Of a stretch of 64,000 bases of DNA, positions 9,652 through 18,677 are shown in pieces. Made by a program: the position numbers and the translations under genes. Below the pieces are notes generated by a model. That model saw only the letters and a list, made by a program, of their open reading frames with translations, did not search any database and was not told the DNA's origin. The first letter of the stretch is position 1. Each line of letters opens with the position of its first letter. Location of the stretch: NCBI RefSeq assembly GCF_037200945.1, contig NZ_JBBCGP010000001.1:1052501-1116500 (forward strand), read 5' to 3'. The DNA is from Methylovirgula sp. (GTDB lineage Bacteria; Pseudomonadota; Alphaproteobacteria; Rhizobiales; Beijerinckiaceae).

Positions 9652-9850
9652 CGCGACGGCCCCTCTGTTAGGGTTAAAAGATCATTCGCCCTGAAAAATC
9701 GGCTTTGTCCGATTATGAATAGGGATGGATAGGTCTTTTTCGCGTTCAAGCGTGTCCTGTCGCGTGATGCAAGCTCCGGCGGCTCTCAATGCGGACTGCA
9801 GCTTTCGGGGCGCATTGGTCTTTGATTGGCGCCAAGGAGAATACGCCCCG

Positions 9851-11002
9851 ATGACCGGCGAATCGGAGGCTCTCATCGCCGAGATTCGCGATGTCGCGGA
9901 TCTAGAACTTGTCGCGGCGTGGCGCGATCTTTACGCGCGCAGTCTCGAGCCGAATATTTTCCTCGATCCTGACTTCGCCCGGCCTGCGCTGGGCTATCTG
10001 CGACCGCACGGCCTCAAAATAATGACGGTGTTCGAGACGGGGCAGAACCGGCTTTTGGCCTTGGCGCCGGTGGTTCCTCCGACGGTCCCATTCGGCCTCG
10101 CACGCGTCTATGTTCATAAGCAAGCTGCGTTGGGACTGCCCTTGCTCGCCAAAGACGTGGCGGGTCCTGCGCTGGCGAAGCTCGTGGACGCCGTTCGCGC
10201 GCTGCACGGCGCACCGAGCGCCCTTGTCTTCAGTGAAATCCCACGTGACGGTCCGACCTTCAGACTGTTGAACGAGATATTCGGCGAAAAGCGGCGCATT
10301 CACATCCTCGGCCAATACGAACGTCCGGCGCTATTGTTGGCAGCGGCGGAGCATCGAGTCCGCAGCAAGACGAAAGGCGATAAAAATTCTTTCCGCCGCT
10401 TGCGCCGTCTCGGCGAGCGCGGCGCGCTGTCCTATCGAATCGCGCGCGACGCGGAGGTGGCGGGGGCATTGACGGAATTCCTCGCCCTCGAATCATCCGG
10501 GTGGAAAGGCATGAGTAAGACGGCACTCGCCTCGGCGCCGGATCGCGCCGGTTTCGTCAAAGCCATGGCGGAGAGTTTCGCGAGGGACGGCAAGCTGCAG
10601 ATCGAAAGCCTCGATCTGGACGGCAAGGCCGTCGCGATGGGCCTTTTGATCGAGGATGCCGGCGCCGGCTATTTCTGGAAGATTGCCTATGATGAGGCCT
10701 ATGCCGCGCAATCGCCGGGCATCCTCCTCGTTCGCGAGCTGACTGGCCGCCTGTCGGCGCATCGGACGTTGCGCGCGATCGATTCCTGCGCAGCGGCGGA
10801 GCATCCAATGATCGATCACATCTGGCCGGAGCGCATTACGATCCTCGACGTTGGAATAAATCTGGCGGACGATCCGCGCGGCCGAATTGCCATCGCCGCT
10901 GAAAGTCTGCGGCGTTCTCTGCGCAAGTCGGCCAAACGCTTGCTGCGGCGGAACGCCAGTGGCAAGGCGCCGATCGCGGGGAGCTGGCGCGCCCGGTCTT
11001 GA
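9851..11002 (+). CDS. GNAT-family (BioF2-like) acyltransferase
   Basis: 383 residues from ATG 9851, which has AAGGAG nine bases upstream; the frame stays open upstream but without homologous sequence. The C-terminal half is the Acetyltransf_6 fold seen in cellulose/exopolysaccharide-linked proteins: ALTEFLALESSGWKG, then LQIESLDLDGKAVAMGLLI, YFWKIAYDEAYAAQSPGILL. Basic C-terminus rich in Arg/Lys. Substrate unknown. Confidence 0.8.
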   Translation: MTGESEALIAEIRDVADLELVAAWRDLYARSLEPNIFLDPDFARPALGYLRPHGLKIMTVFETGQNRLLALAPVVPPTVPFGLARVYVHKQAALGLPLLAKDVAGPALAKLVDAVRALHGAPSALVFSEIPRDGPTFRLLNEIFGEKRRIHILGQYERPALLLAAAEHRVRSKTKGDKNSFRRLRRLGERGALSYRIARDAEVAGALTEFLALESSGWKGMSKTALASAPDRAGFVKAMAESFARDGKLQIESLDLDGKAVAMGLLIEDAGAGYFWKIAYDEAYAAQSPGILLVRELTGRLSAHRTLRAIDSCAAAEHPMIDHIWPERITILDVGINLADDPRGRIAIAAESLRRSLRKSAKRLLRRNASGKAPIAGSWRARS

Positions 11003-11053
11003 TCGGCCGGCGCGGCATACATAGGTCATCGATCGTCCCTTGCGGGAGGCTTG

Positions 11054-11365
11054 ATGGCCACGAAAATCACCTTGCTGCCCGTCGCCGAAAAACAGCGGCT
11101 CGATAAATGGCTCTGGATCGCGCGCGTCGTGAAAACCCGCAAACAGGCGGTCGAGCTGATCGAGGCCGGCTATGTTCGCATTGATGCCCAAAGGATCGAA
11201 GTTCCGGCAAAGCTTGTCGGGCCGGGCATGGTTCTGACGATCGCGCTCGATCGCCGCGTTCGCATCCTGCGAATTACCGGACTGGCGCTGCGGCGCGGCA
11301 GTGCCGATGTCGCAGAACAGCTTTTCGAGGACTTGGCGGCGAAGGCCGCGCCTGCGGCAATATAG
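11054..11365 (+). CDS. S4-domain RNA-binding protein
   Basis: 103 residues (ATG 11054; a TTG directly precedes it). The S4 motif covers the N-terminal half: RLDKWLWIARVVKTRKQAVELIEAGYVRI. Related to heat-shock protein Hsp15, which binds free 50S subunits carrying nascent chains. Placed just before fdxA and carD, a gene order common in alphaproteobacteria. Confidence 0.88.
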   Translation: MATKITLLPVAEKQRLDKWLWIARVVKTRKQAVELIEAGYVRIDAQRIEVPAKLVGPGMVLTIALDRRVRILRITGLALRRGSADVAEQLFEDLAAKAAPAAI

Positions 11366-11462
11366 GCTTGGTGCCAAGCGGCAATTGCTTGCTTAAGCGC
11401 CGCAAAGACGCTAGCAAACCGCCAGAATTCATCGTGGAACCGCCGCCGCGCGGAGGAGATTT

Positions 11463-11801
11463 ATGCCCTACGTCGTCACCGAAAACTGCATCAAGTGCAA
11501 GTATACGGACTGCGTGGAGGTCTGCCCGGTCGATTGCTTCTATGAAGGCGAGAACATGCTCGTCATTCACCCCGACGAATGCATCGACTGCGGCGTATGC
11601 GAACCGGAATGCCCCGCCGATGCCATTTCTCCCGACACCGAGAAGGGTCTGGAGAAATGGCTGAAGCTCAATGCGGATATGGCCAAGACCTGGCCAAATA
11701 TCTCGCAGAAGAAGGCGCATCTGCCCGATGCCAAGGAATTCGACGGGAAACCGGGCAAGTTTGATGCCTATTTCTCGCCTGAGCCCGGCGAGGGCGATTA
11801 A
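11463..11801 (+). CDS. fdxA: 7Fe-type ferredoxin
   Basis: 112-residue soluble electron carrier. N-terminal cluster ligands in CIKCKYTDCVEVCPVDCF and second set in CIDCGVCEPECPADAI, the FdxA arrangement giving one 3Fe-4S and one 4Fe-4S cluster. Long C-terminal tail ends in PEPGEGD. Start ATG 11463 has GGAGGAG nine bases upstream. Confidence 0.95.
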   Translation: MPYVVTENCIKCKYTDCVEVCPVDCFYEGENMLVIHPDECIDCGVCEPECPADAISPDTEKGLEKWLKLNADMAKTWPNISQKKAHLPDAKEFDGKPGKFDAYFSPEPGEGD

Positions 11802-12187
11802 CCTCAAAGATCAAACATAAATCGCGAATCCAAGTCGCTCTGCGTCAGCTTTGCGGCAAAAACAACCGTTTTTAAGCGTTATTTGCCCGCAAATCTTTGA
11901 TTTTTGCGGTTCCGTGTGATATTTTAATTTCATAAATCGGCCCGGTTTTGATCATCCGGATCGCGTTCACCCGATGTTTGGCGGGAGCATTGGGTGGCTT
12001 TTCACTGCAAGCAGCATTTGCCTGGGGGCCAAGGTTCGCGCTCTTGTAGTTGGATGATCGTGCCCGGGCGCGCTGTGCCTTAATCGAGAGGCTGTGGCGG
12101 ATCCCCAGGCGGCAAAGCGTCCTTTGCTGCATTTGCAGAATTTCTGAGCCTTGCTGCTGAAGCAAGGCCAAAAAGGAGTGCGCGCGT
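11802..12187. promoter_or_regulatory. Intergenic leader of carD with an RNA-type hairpin
   Basis: 386 bp without a gene, more AT-rich than its neighbours between about 11,810 and 11,940, so a promoter here is likely. A hairpin GCCTTGCT-GCTGA-AGCAAGGC (12148-12168) ends six bases before the carD ribosome binding site AGGAG (12174-12178). Confidence 0.5.
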
Positions 12188-13627
12188 ATGTCGTCCGTCA
12201 AAAAGACCGAAAAAACCCGCAAGGCTAAGGCCACGATCGCGCGCGCGGGCCTGAAATCCCAACAGGCGAGCAAGGCCAAGAAGCCGACCGCCTCGAAGGC
12301 GCGCCCGGCATCGGTGCGGGCAGCGGCCAAGCCTGCGGCGCGGGCGGCATCGAAATCGACCGCTGCAAAGTCAAGCGCCAAGAAGGCGACGGCGAAGTCG
12401 GCGGCAGCTAAGTCGGCACCCAGCAAGACTTCGACCGCGAAGCTTCGCGCGACACAAGCCCGGTTGAAAAAGCAGGCCGCGGCTGCGAAAGCTGCTCGTC
12501 CGGCTGCACGCACGGCATCCACGAAATCGGCCGCCGCCAAGCCCGCAGCGACGAAGCAGAAGACGGCCGCAAGTCAAGCTGTCGCGGCGAAATTAAAACG
12601 GTCGACAACTGAGACCCGCGGCAAATCGCGGTCTGGACGCCCTGCGCCGATTGAGACTAAAGTTTCAAAGGTGGCAGTTGCGATTCATGCGGTTGAGCAG
12701 CCTGCCGCCCCTCAAACTGAACTCCCGGCCGTTAAGAAGGTCGATTCCGAGCGCCGTGCGCAAGTTGCCGCGGTGTTGGCCCTGCGTTCTCTGCAGAAGC
12801 CAGCGCCGGCAGCCCCGCCTGTCGCCCATCATGATGAGGCAAGCAAAGTCAGCGTGACCCAGAAAGCCCCAAAGAAGGCGGCAGAAGCCGCGCCTGCCCC
12901 CGTTCCTGTTCGTGCTGCAGCGCCCGTCGTTGCGCCCAAGGCTCCGACGCCTCCCGTGCCGGAAGCAAAGCCGGAGATTGCGGCGGAAGCCAAGTCCGCG
13001 GCGCCGATCGCCGAAAAGGCCAAGCCCGTGAAGACCGCGCCGGTGAAGCACAGCTTCAAACCGCTCGAATTCGTCGTCTATCCGGCGCATGGTGTCGGCC
13101 AGATCCTGGCGATCGAAGAGCAAGAAGTTGCCGGCTTCAAGCTCGAGCTTTTCGTGATCAGCTTTTCCAAGGACAAGATGATCCTGAAAGTGCCGACGCC
13201 AAAGTCGATTGCCGTCGGCATGCGCAAGCTCGCCAGCGCCGAGGTCGTCAAGCGGGCGCTCGATACGTTGACGGGCCGCGCCCGCATCAAACGGACGATG
13301 TGGTCGCGCCGTGCCCAGGAATATGAGGCGAAGATCAATTCGGGCGATCTCATCGCCATCGCCGAGGTCGTGCGCGATCTTTATCGGTCCGAAGCGCAGC
13401 CCGAGCAGTCCTATTCCGAGCGGCAATTGTATGAAGCGGCGCTCGACCGCGTCGCACGCGAAATCGCCTCCGTGCAGAAGTTGACCGATACGGAAGCACT
13501 CAAGCTGATCGATACGCAATTGCAGAAGAGCCCGCGCCGCGGCAAGGCCGAGGAGGGCGACGCCGAGGCTGATGTCGAGGCCGAGGCCAGCCCTGAGACC
13601 GAGGGCGGAATCGAAGAAGCCGCATAA
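12188..13627 (+). CDS. CarD-family regulator with long Lys/Ala-rich N-terminal extension
   Basis: 479 residues. About 285 N-terminal residues are low-complexity Ala/Lys/Ser/Pro with AAKSxAAK-like repeats resembling histone H1 or AlgP tails. The last ~190 residues are the CarD module: an RNA-polymerase-interacting Tudor-like part (FVVYPAHGVGQILAIEEQEV, FVISFSKDKMILKVP) and a helical DNA-binding part (RIKRTMWSRRAQEYEAKINS). CarD proteins stabilise promoter open complexes, and ordinary alphaproteobacterial ones are about 160-200 residues. Start ATG 12188 has AGGAG ten bases upstream. The extension is acidic at neither end; the tail after CarD is Glu-rich. Confidence 0.88.
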   Translation: MSSVKKTEKTRKAKATIARAGLKSQQASKAKKPTASKARPASVRAAAKPAARAASKSTAAKSSAKKATAKSAAAKSAPSKTSTAKLRATQARLKKQAAAAKAARPAARTASTKSAAAKPAATKQKTAASQAVAAKLKRSTTETRGKSRSGRPAPIETKVSKVAVAIHAVEQPAAPQTELPAVKKVDSERRAQVAAVLALRSLQKPAPAAPPVAHHDEASKVSVTQKAPKKAAEAAPAPVPVRAAAPVVAPKAPTPPVPEAKPEIAAEAKSAAPIAEKAKPVKTAPVKHSFKPLEFVVYPAHGVGQILAIEEQEVAGFKLELFVISFSKDKMILKVPTPKSIAVGMRKLASAEVVKRALDTLTGRARIKRTMWSRRAQEYEAKINSGDLIAIAEVVRDLYRSEAQPEQSYSERQLYEAALDRVAREIASVQKLTDTEALKLIDTQLQKSPRRGKAEEGDAEADVEAEASPETEGGIEEAA

Positions 13628-13647
13628 ACGCGCTTCATCGGAACATC

Positions 13648-13676
13648 AAAAGCCCGGCTCCGCGCCGGGCTTTTTT
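13648..13676 (+). terminator. Rho-independent terminator after carD
   Basis: Stem AGCCCGGC/GCCGGGCT (13651-13658 with 13664-13671), loop TCCGC, preceded by AAA and followed by TTTTT. 20 bases after the carD stop. The leading A-run may let it also serve the convergent protease gene. Confidence 0.9.
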
Positions 13677-13694
13677 ATTGGCTAAATACCGCGC

Positions 13695-15167
13695 CTAATC
13701 TGCGACGATTTTATAGTGCTGCCCGGCGGTCAGCGGACCCGGCGCCATGAGGCCGTTGATTAGCTCGAAATGTTCGAGCGGATGATCGGCGACTGCCATT
13801 TTATTGCTGAGGCTTTCGACATTGTCGCCCGGCTGCGCGGTGACGATGACGATACGCAGCGGCTTCACGTCCTGGACTTCTTCCGGCGTCGTCTTGCGGA
13901 ACGATTCGATCGACGTGCGAAAGCGCTTCTCGGCGTCGGCATCAAGGCTGCGGATCGCGAAGATCATCCGGTAGACCTGATCGCCAGCAAAGCGGATCAC
14001 CGCGACACGGAAATTCCATTCGCCGGCGCGCGCGCTCGCGGTGACGGCCTGCATGCCGTTGACTTCGAGCGTTTCGACGGAGCTCGGCAGAAGCCCCTCG
14101 ATCCAGCCCGACGAAATATAGGTTTCGAGCGTCATCGACGCATCGAGCCGCACGGAGTCGAGCCGCAACGCCTCGCGGCCGCCGGTTTTGACCCCGAGAA
14201 TCGCCTGCGCCGAATTCTCCAGCACGAAGCCGTCCGGCGCGGTGAACAGGAAGCCAAGCCGCGGATGAATGAAGGTCGTGCCGCGGATCGAGCCATCCGC
14301 CGGATCGTCGCCGTACATCATCCCGTCGATCGCGGCGAGATAAGCCGTACGGTCGGTGATCCCCGTCCCCGGCGGCCCGAATTGCGCCGCGACTTGGCTG
14401 GCGCGGGCCACGCGCTCTGGCGTCGACGGATGCGTGGCGAGCAGATCGGGCTTCGAGACATCGGAGCCCTGTCCAAAGAGGCTGGCGCGCAATTCGGCGT
14501 CGCGGCCGAGCGTCGTCAGGAAGCGAGATGCCGCATAAGGATCATACCCTGCCTTCGCCATGACACGGATACCGATCTCGTCCGCGTCAAGCTCCTGCTG
14601 CCGCGAGAAACTCGCCAGCGTGCGCCGTTCGACCGCTTCGACTTCTTCGCCTTTCTGGCGGCTTTCGATCACCGCCGCGGCCTGAGTGATCAGCGCGGCG
14701 CGCTTTTCCTCCTCCGCCCGCAGCGCGGCATGTCGCGCGGTAATATGGCCGATCTCATGCGCCATCACGGCAGCGACTTCCGACGCATCATTGGCCAGCG
14801 CTAGGAGCCCGCGCGTGATGTAGATGTGGTCCGGCGCCATTGCGAAGGCATTCACCACAGGCGAATTCAACAGCGTCACGTGATAGGGCTGCTCGGGATC
14901 CTCGCCCGCCTTTGCCAATTTCAGCAGGATGTCATTGACGAAATGCTCAACGGCCGGATCGTGATATTCGCCGCCAAAGGCCGCCACCATCTTCTGATTT
15001 TCGGCGGAAGCTGGCGTTTCGAGGCCAAGCGTGCGCGGTGCCGCAGACGGCACATCGACGGTGATCGGCTTGTCGCCCTGATCCTCCATGGCTGCGCAGG
15101 CGGCAAGCGCCAGCGCGAACGCCAACGCCGCCAAAAGCAACCAAAAGCGACGCTGCGAGCGGATCAT
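13695..15167 (-). CDS. M48-family zinc metalloprotease lipoprotein
   Basis: 490 residues from ATG 15167. Signal peptide with lipobox LAACA (Cys near residue 26). Zinc motif HEIGH followed about 65 residues later by the third ligand in the QELDADEIG stretch, as in BepA/LoiP-type periplasmic proteases. The C-terminus has a LysM-like segment (VTAQPGDNVESLSNKM). Likely works on outer-membrane protein quality control; this role is from the family. Confidence 0.9.
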   Translation of the reverse strand: MIRSQRRFWLLLAALAFALALAACAAMEDQGDKPITVDVPSAAPRTLGLETPASAENQKMVAAFGGEYHDPAVEHFVNDILLKLAKAGEDPEQPYHVTLLNSPVVNAFAMAPDHIYITRGLLALANDASEVAAVMAHEIGHITARHAALRAEEEKRAALITQAAAVIESRQKGEEVEAVERRTLASFSRQQELDADEIGIRVMAKAGYDPYAASRFLTTLGRDAELRASLFGQGSDVSKPDLLATHPSTPERVARASQVAAQFGPPGTGITDRTAYLAAIDGMMYGDDPADGSIRGTTFIHPRLGFLFTAPDGFVLENSAQAILGVKTGGREALRLDSVRLDASMTLETYISSGWIEGLLPSSVETLEVNGMQAVTASARAGEWNFRVAVIRFAGDQVYRMIFAIRSLDADAEKRFRTSIESFRKTTPEEVQDVKPLRIVIVTAQPGDNVESLSNKMAVADHPLEHFELINGLMAPGPLTAGQHYKIVAD

Positions 15168-15180
15168 CGAATGCGGACCT

Positions 15181-16081
15181 TCATCGAGGCTTCTGGGACG
15201 GATCAGCAGCTTTTGCCTCAGCATGTTGGCCCGCGCCAGGCGCAACCTGGAGCTGGGGAACGATTTCGATGGCGTCAGGTTCGGACACTTCGATCTGCGG
15301 TCCAAAACGCAGATCGAGCAGACCGCGGACACGAATCCTCTGGCCGATCAGAGCATGAAAGCCCAAACCCGCCCCGTCAAATATCCTGACGTCGCGTTGC
15401 AGGATCGTGACTGCGAATCCACCAATCCCGCGAGGGCCGAAGAGAAGATAGAGGCGCTTTGGCCGCACGTCGATATCGGTGACCCGGCCTTCGACGATCA
15501 CATTGGTCGCGGCCCTTTCGGCAAAGCCGCTTTGGTCGGTCGCAGCGATGACGGCATAATAAGGATCGTTCCAGAGGCCGCGCCGGGCCGCGCGCGCCGC
15601 TTTTTCCGCATCAAGAAAGACCGCACGGCAGATATTTGCCCCCCGTTCCAGCATGAAAAGTCCGTCCCCCCGCGCCAACAGCCAGGCTGCAAGCGATTGT
15701 TTAGGAATGGCGGCGGACATTGGCGGCAGAAAGGCAAAAACGGGGGATGCGCCCCCAGCGATCCGGCCGTCCAAGCGTAACAATATCGAGACCATCATTG
15801 ACTGCGGAGCGTAAAGCCTCCCGCGAGGCCATATCAAAATCCGGATTGTCGGGTGTCGGGCGTACGGGTTCGACGCCGGCAACGCGCAGAACCCGTCCAT
15901 CGGTCAAAGCCAGTTCAAGCCGCTCGTCGACCGAGGCCACGGCGACCCGTTCATCCCCGGCGACGGGACACAATTGCTGCGCCTTAACGGGCGACATCGC
16001 TACTGAAGCGACGAGCGCAATTGCGCGAAGAAACGCCGGACGCCTTATTGTGTACTGTGCCACACCGCTAGAACCCGTCAT
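15181..16081 (-). pseudogene. Secreted thermonuclease-like protein, frameshifted
   Basis: From ATG 16081: signal-like segment (LRAIALVASVAMSPVKAQ), then an SNase-type barrel start (LALTDGRVLRVAGVEP, SREALRSAVNDGLDIVTLGRPDRWGRIP). The frame breaks at a five-base run (GGGGG, 15742-15746 on the plus strand). One base fewer joins it to VFAFLPPM, then SLAAWLLARGDG and AARRGLWND, typical of the thermonuclease C-terminus, plus a ~90-residue OB-like extension. 13 nt upstream of the protease gene, same strand. Either slippage mutation or sequence error. Confidence 0.75.
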
Positions 16082-16146
16082 TTTGTCATGGTAAGGCAAG
16101 GCGTGACGCAGCTCATGGCAGGTGTCGTTGGCAAGTCTCGCGGCAA

Positions 16147-16223
<77 letters not shown>

Positions 16224-16413
16224 CGGTAATTGTTAACATTTTGAAATTGCAGGGTAGTTTTATTATATCGGCGCTTCAACCCCACGCACTACCCCACCTG
16301 TACCCATGGCATCGTCTGACACCGTCAGAGACTATTCCGGGAGCGCCATCATCATCCAGCTGACGAGGGTATGCGCAATGTACATACCCCCGTCATCCCA
16401 GCGCTGTGTTTTG

Positions 16414-16629
16414 TCACAGCCGCGCTGTCAGGTTCCGCAAGTCCTCGGTCATCTTCACGTCGGCGATAGCGCCCACTACGATCATGTCCCATTCAACGCC
16501 GGTAAGTGGGCGCCGGCCGTGTGTCTCGCCGAGCTGGTCGCAGACCGCCAGACTGCGCTGCGCTTCTACGTTCAAATCGGTCGCGAGGCGTTGGATGCTT
16601 TCGCGGAGTCTAAGTTGATCTTCACGCAT
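16414..16629 (-). CDS. Small hypothetical protein, island left end
   Basis: 71 residues from ATG 16629 with GAGGGG eight bases upstream. Charged, predicted helical N-terminus (MREDQLRLRESIQRLATDL), no membrane segment. Overlaps the end of the excisionase-like gene by 8 nt, so likely cotranslated with it. Not recognised. Confidence 0.5.
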   Translation of the reverse strand: MREDQLRLRESIQRLATDLNVEAQRSLAVCDQLGETHGRRPLTGVEWDMIVVGAIADVKMTEDLRNLTARL

Positions 16630-16958
16630 TCTTTTCACCCCTCAGCTCCCGCAATGCCTGTTGCATTGCAGCCCGTCGATGTTTGCTTGCCTCCGTCTTT
16701 GATAAGGCAGACTGGCGCGTGATCGTGATGCGCCGGCCTGAGCCAGAGCGGATTCCCTTGGCTTTTCTCGGCATGCTTCAATCATCTCCTCGACTGCTTT
16801 CAGCGTCGTGAATTGCTGTTCGCGATCTTGAAAACTCGGAGCGTTCCCCTGTGGGCTTCTTTGCGAAGGCCTGACACAGTCATATTGCCCGTGGGGAATT
16901 TGATGCGGATCGCTTCTTCAAGCCGGAGCGGCGTGTCAGGCTCAATTTCGCCTGTCAC
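16622..16958 (-). pseudogene. Excisionase-like small DNA-binding protein, frameshifted
   Basis: GTG 16958 opens a 52-codon frame reading PLRLEEAIRIKFPTGNMTVSG then LRKEAHRGTLRVFKIA, the N-terminus of a small phage protein common in Hyphomicrobiales prophages. One base must be added near 16817 to reach QFTTLKAVEEMIEACRE and one more in the A-run near 16763 to reach LSKTEASKHRRAAMQQAL. Its start overlaps the upstream stop (GTGA). Winged-helix excisionase role is inferred from size and position beside attL. Confidence 0.55.
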
Positions 16959-17319
16959 TGCCCCGATCCCGGATCGAATGAGCGAATATCGTCGAAGATA
17001 CTTTCGGCTAGTTTCTCATGGACCGTCGCAAGATCATCTAGGACTTTGACCTTCGCCTTGATTCCCTCGATCGTGCGGGCTTGTATCAGTGACAGTTGAT
17101 CGAGATAGGTCACGGATGTCGTGACGACGCTGTTGCCCGCTGGTCCGCGCGGTAAAAGCTATCGAACGCTTCGACGCTGGGGCACTGTATTTTTTCGGCC
17201 TCGGCCGGACCGTGTACATCCTTGAGAAATTTTCGGTATGCCCTCTCGTCAGTCATCAACCTTTTGACCGTTCCGATGACTTCTTTGTCGGAGCCGTTGG
17301 CTTGTGTAATGCTTTCCAT
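16955..17319 (-). pseudogene. Hypothetical island protein, apparently frameshifted
   Basis: ATG 17319 has GGAGAGG upstream and gives 69 residues (MESITQANGSDKEVIGTVKR...), ending at a stop at 17110. A second frame overlapping its end continues with SVVTTSVTYLDQLSLIQART and KVLDDLATVHEKLAESIFDD up to a TGA at 16955. The helical, charged character continues, so one gene split by a single indel near 17130 is likely, but two separate genes cannot be excluded. Leads a small-gene operon running towards attL. Confidence 0.45.
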
Positions 17320-17614
17320 TTGGGCCTCTCCACTATTCAACCGCCTAAAGGAAGCCACCCGGCTTTTCGGCAGGGTGGCCGCGCGTGGTAGCCCCCGAGA
17401 CGAATCCCGGACGGCTTCATTCAGCTAAGTTTCCCGTGAAGGCGGGCATTGCGCCCTAGGCTTTCATGAGGCGTCTCGCCCGAAGCCAGCGCCGCCAAAA
17501 GGCCGACGCTCAAATCATAGTGCCCAGGACTCGCTAGCTTGTCAATGTACAACTTGCCGGGGTGTACAACATCGCCTATACCCTCGGGATGAAATTCTCA
17601 CCGTCTCGACATGC

Positions 17615-17860
17615 GTGCTGATCCCGCCTTCGTCGCGAGAAATCGACAAGTGGCGCCGCAAACAGCCTGACTTGCCGACGCGGGCTGAAGCTGTCAGGCG
17701 TTTGGTTGATCAAGCTCTTGAAGCGGAAAAGGGTACGCAGAAGTGCGTACCCCTTCTTCGTAAGGCCATGTCAGAGCTGTCAGGCCAATGTCAGCGCCGC
17801 CCCCCCCACCGGCGCAGGCAACGCGGCTCATTCAGGCGGGACCCTTTGAGCGGGCTTTGA
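17615..17860 (+). CDS. Ribbon-helix-helix-like regulator, start uncertain
   Basis: Reads VLIPPSSREIDKWRRKQPDL then PTRAEAVRRLVDQALEAEKG, the pattern of short plasmid/phage ribbon-helix-helix proteins. GTG 17615 is the first start in this frame. A better ATG at 17589 is one base out of frame, so a lesion near the start is possible. The sequence after residue ~38 runs into a hairpin (17731-17752) and loses protein character. Upstream, two direct TGTACAAC copies near 17,545-17,572 may be an operator. Confidence 0.4.
   Translation: MLIPPSSREIDKWRRKQPDLPTRAEAVRRLVDQALEAEKGTQKCVPLLRKAMSELSGQCQRRPPHRRRQRGSFRRDPLSGL
17731..17752. repeat. Island hairpin, GGGTAC family copy 1
   Basis: Perfect 9-bp stem GGGTACGCA/TGCGTACCC with loop GAAG. 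Member of the hairpin family described under findings. Confidence 0.75.
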
Positions 17861-17981
17861 CGACAAGCCGGGAACGAAACCTTATGAAGATCGTCGGGCG
17901 GTCAGGGACCGAATGGCCTTATCGGCAGATGCTCTATGGACCGCTCCGACGAAATATTGATGCGCGTGAGTCGCGATTCCG

Positions 17982-18200
17982 TCAAGTAGCGCGCGGACTT
18001 TCTTGCTCGATCCAATGGGCGAGCGAATCAAGCGTCGCGTCGTAATCAACGCCACCAATTACGGTGTTGCGATCGTTGATGAGCTGATACAAGCCGCGAT
18101 TATTGCTGTGCAGATTGCGGGCGCGGCTCTTCTCGATCCGCCAGCCCAAACGCTTCGCAGCGCGGCGTACGCGCGCTTCATATGCCGAATCTTCGGACAT
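17982..18200 (-). CDS. Small hypothetical island protein
   Basis: 72 residues from ATG 18200, with GGAG upstream in CTTTTGGAGACGTAGG. Basic N-terminus (ARVRRAAKRLGWRIEKSRAR), then GLYQLINDRNTVIGGVDYDA. This layout (KxGxxLxKSR... GxYxLID...) is common in short proteins of Hyphomicrobiales mobile elements. No known function. Confidence 0.6.
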   Translation of the reverse strand: MSEDSAYEARVRRAAKRLGWRIEKSRARNLHSNNRGLYQLINDRNTVIGGVDYDATLDSLAHWIEQESPRAT

Positions 18201-18403
18201 CCTACGTCTCCAAAAGGTTGGACGAGGACGAAGCAAGAGCCGGCTTTGCTTCAATCCGAATATCGTCGCGGTGGGCCTGCCGGTGACCACATCGTAGTAT
18301 GATGCGCGGTCAAGATCATTTACTTTCGCGGCGCCGTCAACACGACTCGGACCGATCTGTGAAATTTATGTTCCTGACACGCTGACAGAGAATATCAGGG
18401 CGG

Positions 18404-18432
18404 TAGGGGTACTCAGAAAGTGAGTACCCCTA
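18404..18432. repeat. Island hairpin, GGGTAC family copy 2
   Basis: Perfect 12-bp stem TAGGGGTACTCA/TGAGTACCCCTA with loop GAAAG. Compared with copy 1 the stem bases change in pairs (GCA/TGC to TCA/TGA). Confidence 0.8.
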
Positions 18433-18539
18433 AACGGGAGTGTCAGGCTGACATAGCCGCGTGTCAGGGTCGAAATGCGGTGCCGTATTTTTCTCAAGCG
18501 CGGTTGTGTTGCAGCAAAAACGCGGACTCAACGGGAATT

Positions 18540-18649
18540 GCAATCCTTCTGTCATAAATTCGGGAGTACTATCAGCTCCCTCACGGCGCTCTCATTCGCG
18601 CCGTATAACGTCAGCCTCGCCCGCTAACCCCCTGCGGGCGAGGCTTTTT
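18540..18649 (+). ncRNA. Candidate small RNA ending in a strong terminator
   Basis: No ORF. Contains the hairpin ACGGCGC/GCGCCGT (about 18,586-18,608) directly followed by the terminator at 18614-18649. The plus-strand terminator has no protein gene to serve, which suggests a short transcript. No match to a known RNA family recognised. Confidence 0.3.
18614..18649 (+). terminator. Rho-independent terminator
   Basis: 11-bp perfect stem GCCTCGCCCGC/GCGGGCGAGGC, loop TAACCCCCT, then TTTTT. Confidence 0.85.
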
Positions 18650-18677
18650 CCCCGCGGCCCGCTACGTGGGAAGTGGA

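Larger units (their letters stand above)
18201..18677. other. Gene-poor stretch with hairpins
   Basis: No convincing protein. Holds several TGTCAG/CTGACA copies (18,388-18,470), a GGGTAC-family hairpin (18404-18432), two adjacent hairpins and a strong terminator at 18614-18649. Confidence 0.5.
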
